Assembly: GCA_017311185.1 (NCBI GenBank)
Contig: JAESUZ010004792.1
Location: 310,001 to 374,000 of the forward strand
From: Proteles cristata cristata
Lineage: Eukaryota; Chordata; Mammalia; Carnivora; Hyaenidae
Direction: 5' to 3'
Length of the DNA: 64,000 bases
Below the pieces are notes generated by a model. The model was not told where the DNA came from, did no database searches, and saw nothing but the letters and a program-made list of their open reading frames with translations. Position 1 is the stretch's first letter; every line of letters starts with the position of its first letter. Shown piece by piece: positions 59,163-64,000 of this stretch. The position numbers and the translations under genes were made by a program.

Positions 59163-59286
59163 CAGGTCTGCTCCTTCTTCTTCTTCTTTTTTTTTAACAT
59201 TTATTTTTTTAATATAATTTATTGTCAAATTAGTTCCCATACAACACCCAGGACTTATCCCAACAAGTTCCCTCCGCAGGTCTGCT
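59163..59286 (-). mobile_element. about 104-bp L1 3' end with target duplication
   Basis: Only the L1 terminus is present: the minus strand gives 'gggataagtcctgggtgttg', 'tatgggaactaatttgacaa', 'taaattatatt', and an A-rich tail. A 10-bp duplication, 'caggtctgct', lies at 59163-59172 and 59277-59286. Confidence 0.88.
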
Positions 59287-59289
59287 TCT

Positions 59290-60515
59290 AACTGAAGTTT
59301 TGTTTTGTTTTTCCTTCTCATTCTCTCTAATTTTCAAATACTAGCTTATTTCCTTAGAAACAAAAAAGACACACACACACACAAATCAAAAAGCTCTTTA
59401 AAAAAAAAGTACTACAATAGTTTTCATGGGTTTTTTAAATTTTATTTTTTCCTTCATTATTTCCCTTCTTAATTCTATATACTTCTCTGTTTTTAGCTTT
59501 TTATGTTATGGGTTTAACCTTTTGTCTGATCTTTTAATCTTGTATTTTATTGGCTTTTAAAAGCCTCTTTATCTTATATCTTTAAATCTCATATATTTTA
59601 CATTATTTTGTAACTCTTAAGCTTTTATCTCTCCTGTGACTTGATCACTGTTATTTTATAATTCTACTTTATTTGCCATTTTTGCAATTGTAAAGAATCC
59701 CCTCCTGCCTTCCTATTTTTTATTATAGTTTATATATAATATACACACACACATATATAAAATATCTTCCCATTGTGTACTGAATTTATCTTATATTTTA
59801 TTTCTATTGATAATAGCCAATAAAAGCATGATCATAGTGGTAAATTTTTCATTTAAAAAATTTGATCAGGTTCTTTTTAGATGTTTGGGCCCAGACCAGT
59901 GTGAGCCCTGATCTCCTGGAGTCTACCAGAAAGTAAGGGCAGAGAGTGGGCTCATGATCAACAGAGTTATTCTCACTGCTCTCTAGCAGGCTCCACCCAA
60001 GGCTACCCCAAGCAGCTGAAAGGCACTCTCCACAAACCTCTGCCATGGATACTTGGAGTTGCACAAGTTCATTGTTATGAAAGCTCTGAGTCTCTATAGA
60101 GGGCATTTTTAATTTACTGGAACATGTGACTTCAGATCTCCCATGATTTAAATAAATTGATAAGCAGGAAGTAATTTAATTTATAACGCACTATACACAT
60201 GAAATGTCTTGTTATAAATTGATAGTAATCATGAACTACTAAGATGGATGTAAGTCTACAAATGACAGATGCTGGAGGCCTCTTCTCCTACTTTGATCTG
60301 CTCATGGTTTCTTCTAATAACAGGAAGGCACCAGGAGTTGCTGTATACAGAATGGGTCCTCCTATAAGCTGTCTGTTAGCCAGACTGTCCTAGACTGTTA
60401 TAGGCAGAATGGGTCCAGAAGTTTGGAAAGACCCTACTTTCCCTCTTTTGATGTGCTTATAGAAAATTCAGTGCCATCTGTGTACTCAGCAAAGTTAGGC
60501 CCAGGATACTGTGTA
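59290..60515. other. unassigned sequence, AT-rich left half
   Basis: 59290-59870 is strongly AT-rich with CA runs at 59370-59383 and 59740-59756. No gene or confident repeat seen. Confidence 0.5.
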
Positions 60516-60520
60516 AAACA

Positions 60521-61000
60521 ATAGGTTTTCAATCCTGGTCACTTATTAGAATTACCTGGAGAGCTTTATAAAAGCAAAAACAACCCATGCCTAGGCCTGT
60601 CCTCCAGAGAAATCAAGTGAATGGGCATGGGGTGGGCTTCAAGCATCAATATTTTTAAATTTTTTAATGTTTGTTTATTTTTGAGAGAAAGAGAGACAGA
60701 CTGAGCATTAGTGCAAGAGGGACAGAGACAGGGGGGATGGAATCTGAAGCAGGGGCCAGGCTCTAAGCAGTCAGAACACAGCCCGATGCAGGGCTTGAAT
60801 TCATGAACCATGAGGTCATGACCTGAGCCGAAGTAGGACACTTGTTCAACTGAACCACCCAGATTCCCCCCTTATTTTAAAATTTTTTAAATGTTTATTT
60901 ATTTTCGAGAGAGAGAGTGAGAGAGAGAGAAAGCAAGCATCAATATTTTTAAGAAGATGTTCAGGTGATGAATAAGTGTCCAAAACTGAAAATCACTGGA
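60521..61000 (+). repeat. MER5A-type hAT element split by SINEs
   Basis: Left: 'attagaattacctggagagc', 'tttataaaagcaaaaacaac', 'ccatgcctaggcctgtcctc', 'gggcttcaagcatcaat'. Right: 'agatgttcaggtgatgaata', 'gaaaatcactgga'. The order is that of MER5A. Confidence 0.82.
60640..60952 (-). mobile_element. two nested feliform SINEs in one target duplication
   Basis: A full SINE (60659-60868, minus: 'ggctcaggtcatgacctcat', 'gaattcaagccctgcatcgg') sits against a 3'-end-only SINE piece (60869-60933, minus: CT repeat, then 'cgaaaataaataaac'). Both lie within one perfect 19-bp duplication, 'caagcatcaatatttttaa', at 60640-60658 and 60934-60952. Confidence 0.93.
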
Positions 61001-61109
61001 ATATAAAGTCTCCCTTTGAGCAGGTAAAAAGATCTTAGTTCATAGCACAATCATAAAATTAATATTAGTATTGCCAATGTCAATAATAATAAAATCAATT
61101 ACTGCAACA

Positions 61110-61290
61110 GCTACAACCACTATCATTCAACTTTATTTTGTCAGGAACCACGCTAAATAATTTATCTTTTCATTTAAGGTCAGAAATATGAGCTTCAAAC
61201 AAACCAAACAATTTGTCCACATTCAGTTCTTTTGTTAAGTGGCATAGCCAGGGTTCAGGTTCACATCTGAGGGGTTCTAAATCTAACCTT
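61110..61290 (-). repeat. MIR SINE, antisense
   Basis: 'accacgctaaataatttatc', 'acattcagttcttttgttaa', 'gtggcatagccagggttcag' and 'gttcacatctgagg' match antisense MIR. Confidence 0.75.
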
Positions 61291-61294
61291 TTCA

Positions 61295-61872
61295 CCATGA
61301 GTTCAAGTAGCTTTCCCCTAATGTAGTGGGTGTGGAAGTCAGAGACCAAAACTGGTCTACAGTCACATGTCCCAGTAAATCCAAAGTGCCTGCTGTACAG
61401 AAGCTTAGTGCTTTGGTAGGGATTCATCTGTGGCCTCCAGATCTTCATGGCAGAGGTCTGTGAAGGCCACTCTTCAGCCAGTTTGGGGAGGCCTTCGGGT
61501 AAAGCCTGAGAGGAGGAGCAGGAACAAGGTCTGTTAGTTATGTGGCACTCTCTGCTGTTACCTCCTTGTAGGTTTGGTAAGATTAGGGTACTGTCTGTTT
61601 GTTACTGGGACATAACATCTGAAACAGACTAAATGCAATAATTTAACAGCTTGAAACTTTGACATGTTGGGTTGGATACTTGTTTCTTATGGGAGGCTCT
61701 TCTACACCTGTGTTTACAGCAGCCCTGAACTGTACCCTCTAGAGATGCCAGTACTAACTCCTGTGACCAGTTGTGACCATCAAACATGTCTTCTCTAATC
61801 ATTGTGAAGTATACCCTGAACAGAAAAATCACCCCCTGATGAGAAACACTGATTTATTTAATCCTATGGCCA
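61295..61872. other. unassigned sequence
   Basis: Nothing recognised. Confidence 0.5.
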
Positions 61873-61875
61873 CTT

Positions 61876-62045
61876 AACAATGTTAATTTACTGGGAGAGA
61901 GAGAGAGCAGAGAGAGAAGGAGAGAGAAAATCCCAACCAAGCTCTGCACTATCAGCACAAAACCATGTCAGGCTGAGTCATCAGCCTCCCTAATGCCTGA
62001 TGTGGGGCTCCATCTCATGAACTATGAGATCATGACCTGAGCTAT
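61876..62045 (-). mobile_element. carnivore SINE fragment, antisense, with internal insertion
   Basis: On the minus strand: 'gctcaggtcatgatctcata', 'gttcatgagatggagcccca', then a 29-base foreign block (61970-61998), then 'gtgctgatagtgcagagctt' and a CT-rich linker. The tRNA head is missing. The foreign block copies sequence at 62397-62427. Confidence 0.85.
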
Positions 62046-62069
62046 GGCAATTTTTCATGATGAACACGA

Positions 62070-62200
62070 CAGCTATTATCACTCTTCATTTTGTAAAAAA
62101 GGACACTCAGGTCAAGAGACTGTGAACTTGTAGACCACACAGAGTGGTAGAGTGGTACCTAGATTTTCTGATCTAGGAGCATCCAGTGCTCCTTTAAGTC
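62070..62200 (-). repeat. MIR SINE fragment, antisense
   Basis: 'atcactcttcattttgtaaa', 'aaaggacactcaggtcaaga' and 'ctagattttctgatctagg' roughly follow antisense MIR. Confidence 0.55.
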
Positions 62201-62204
62201 CTTT

Positions 62205-62470
62205 ATGCTGATACTTGAACCTGACAAGTAACTGGGACTTTGCCTGAGAACAAGAATAGGAAAATTTTTCTTTGTAGCGTTTCCCCCAGGCTGTGTCACT
62301 GGCTAGAGGCTTCCCAAGGAAGTAAAAGCCTCTGCCTCAGATGCTGCTGCTGATGTTGACAGACTTTATGGGCCATGGTGTTACACAAACTAAATGAGGC
62401 TAAGAGTCATCAGCCTCCCTAATGCCTAGTTTTCAATGAAGGCCTCTGGACTAGAGGACTAGTTGACATT
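62205..62470. other. unassigned sequence
   Basis: Unique DNA. It holds the likely source copy (62397-62427) of the block found inside the SINE at 61876. Confidence 0.5.
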
Positions 62471-62473
62471 TAA

Positions 62474-62476
62474 ATT

Positions 62477-62519
<43 letters not shown>

Positions 62520-62680
62520 TAGCATGAGTGGGGGAGGGACAGAAAGAGGGAGACAGAGAATCCCAAGCAGGCGCAACACTTTCATCACAGAGCCCTGTGG
62601 AGGGCTCAAACCCGCAAACCATGAGGTCATGACCTGAGCCGAAGTCGGACATTTAGCCAACTGAGCCACCCAGGCACCCC
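62474..62680 (-). mobile_element. feliform tRNA-Lys SINE, antisense, with (TTTA)n tail
   Basis: On the minus strand: 'ggggtgcctgggtggctcag', 'ttggctaaatgtccgacttc', 'ggctcaggtcatgacctcat', and an (AAAT)n tail at 62476-62520 that has expanded into a microsatellite. Flanks 'gacatttaaa' and 'gactttaaa' are a weak candidate duplication. Confidence 0.95.
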
Positions 62681-62689
62681 GACTTTAAA

Positions 62690-64000
62690 GCAGTTAATTT
62701 AGCCATTGAGTAGTATCCAGTAACTCTTCAACATCCTCTCCCTTCTCTTTTCTGAATCTCCACAAGACAGAGCATATTGGACAGTTGCCCAAGTGAGGCT
62801 GCAGCAAAGCTGGCCCAGTGGCTCTGGCTAACAGCAACGGCTCATGCTCTGACAAATCCAGCCCCCAAGAATCAGTCTAAGGAACTGTTGATATCCAAGC
62901 AGAAAGTTGACAGCTGGACTTGATGAATAATGATGTGGGATGTCTTATCAAGTGAAGAGAATAATATGGAGACCCTGAAAGAAAGGAGTCTCCATCTAGG
63001 GGCTCTGTTTAAAAGTAGAGAGATCCAGCCAGGGAGAGCTCCCAGTTCATGGAGAAGACCAGTAAGAGCAACCCAGGATGCCAACCAGGATGCAACTAGG
63101 AGACCAGCTCAGGGAGTGTAATCAATATTGTTATGGGAATGACTTCAGAATAAAAGGGAGGTCTGTGGTTAGGATCGAGGTACCAATCAAAGCTAGATAA
63201 AAAGCAAAGGTCACTTGATGGAGAGTCCACGAGGTATAGGGTCAGAGTTAGCCAACCCCCTGTCTCAGAGCAGTGTGGGCCATGGGAACGATGGGGAAAG
63301 TGGAGAAGGCTTGTCAGGTATGAGATAAGGGCTGGGAGCCAAACCGACTTTGGAAAAGCACTTTGGCCTCTTTTGGTCTCACGGAAATTTTAGTTCTTCC
63401 TAATGGAACAACAATAACAAACCCTCAAGAAGAAGGACAAGGCAGCGAAGACCATAGGACCAGGCAAAGCCATGTTAAAGTCTGCACACCAAACAACCAG
63501 ATGGCTCTGGAAAGGCACTTATTGTCTTTAGCATGTGATGTCATTACTTTTAAGGTGGGTGTCAATGTAGAATCTCTTTCATAGGACTGAGAAATTTAAA
63601 TGAGGCAATAGAAATAGAAAACCCCCAAGCCTGGAACATATGAAAAATTCAGCATAGTATCTTAAAATAAAATAATTTGTTTCCCAGCCTCAATTTAACA
63701 TTTCACTTGAAGTGGGAGGAAGGAGAGGAAGGAAAGGTGGGTTCCTTCTGCTGTCAGAGGTTCTAATTTTAGTGACTGTCCTTGCTCTTGGTATTTCTCC
63801 TTTCTCACTTCCTTGCACCTCCATATGTTATTAAAAGGCATGAAGACTCTTTTCCCCTTTTTGTGACATCCAAGGATTTCCTACACCCAGAGATATTTAA
63901 TATTCACCAGATGCTCAAGGCCAGGCTGCAAGTTAGCACAGCTACACCTGGATTTGGATCTAGAGACAAATTGCTACTTCATTATAGAACCAGTGAGAAG
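62690..64000. other. unassigned sequence
   Basis: No gene or confident repeat in the last 1.3 kb. Small open frames at 62930-63121 and 63363-63584 have no recognised relatives. A purine-rich tract lies at 63711-63739. Confidence 0.45.

Noticed and set aside
60342..60412. Local duplication of 'agaatgggtcc'
   Set aside because: Only 12 bases match between two copies about 50 bases apart, which is not beyond chance in this context.
1..64000. Novel gene system, gene cluster or CRISPR-like array
   Set aside because: No coding genes, no regularly spaced repeats, and no operon-like layout. All dispersed repeats are explained by known mammalian families.

Overview
The window looks like nuclear DNA from a cat-branch carnivore (Feliformia). 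The main evidence is about 18 copies of a tRNA-Lys-derived carnivore SINE. Many begin with the feliform head (GGGGCGCCTGGGTGGC... or GGGGCACCTGGGTGGCTCAG...), followed by a CT-rich stretch and an AAATAAATAAA tail. There are also 5'-truncated carnivore L1 3' ends and the usual mammalian fossils: MIR, L2, MER5A-type hAT elements, MLT1-type MaLR LTRs and an old L1M 3' UTR. Species cannot be fixed by eye. Three young SINEs share a variant I do not recognise as the standard domestic-cat consensus.

I find no protein-coding gene, exon with convincing splice sites, rRNA, intact tRNA, CpG island or CRISPR. Open frames are short, overlap on both strands, and often run through SINEs, L2 or microsatellites. 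The longest, 187 codons on the minus strand at 32134-32697, runs through SINE-tail and L2 sequence. The only recognisable coding remnants are the C-terminal tails of L1 ORF2 at about 2475-2700 and 12850-13107, both minus strand. The window is best read as intergenic or deep intronic sequence.

Layout: 1-10 kb is mostly unique sequence with MIRs, one L1 tail and an MLT1 LTR. 10.8-22 kb has young SINEs, an L2 body holding a tetranucleotide repeat, and a MIR split by an L1+SINE composite. 22-31.8 kb is repeat-poor, with two stretches that resemble conserved noncoding elements. 31.8-33.4 kb is a dense stack of L2, SINE, MLT1 and a hAT-like element. 33.4-39.6 kb is again mostly unique, including an AT-rich stretch with retained CpGs at 37.5-38.25 kb. 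39.6-41.8 kb is an L2 split by an L1M 3' UTR. 44.9-49 kb is SINE-dense and includes an LTR hit twice at one target site. 51-64 kb has MIRs, MER5A copies (two of them split by SINEs), a roughly 100-bp L1 and a SINE carrying an apparently templated insertion.

The most informative content is retrotransposition history: target-site duplications, nested and repeated insertions, and one short templated duplication. I did not find a novel gene system here. Repeat names come from remembered consensus sequences and need RepeatMasker confirmation. Boundaries of old repeats are good to roughly 20-50 bases.
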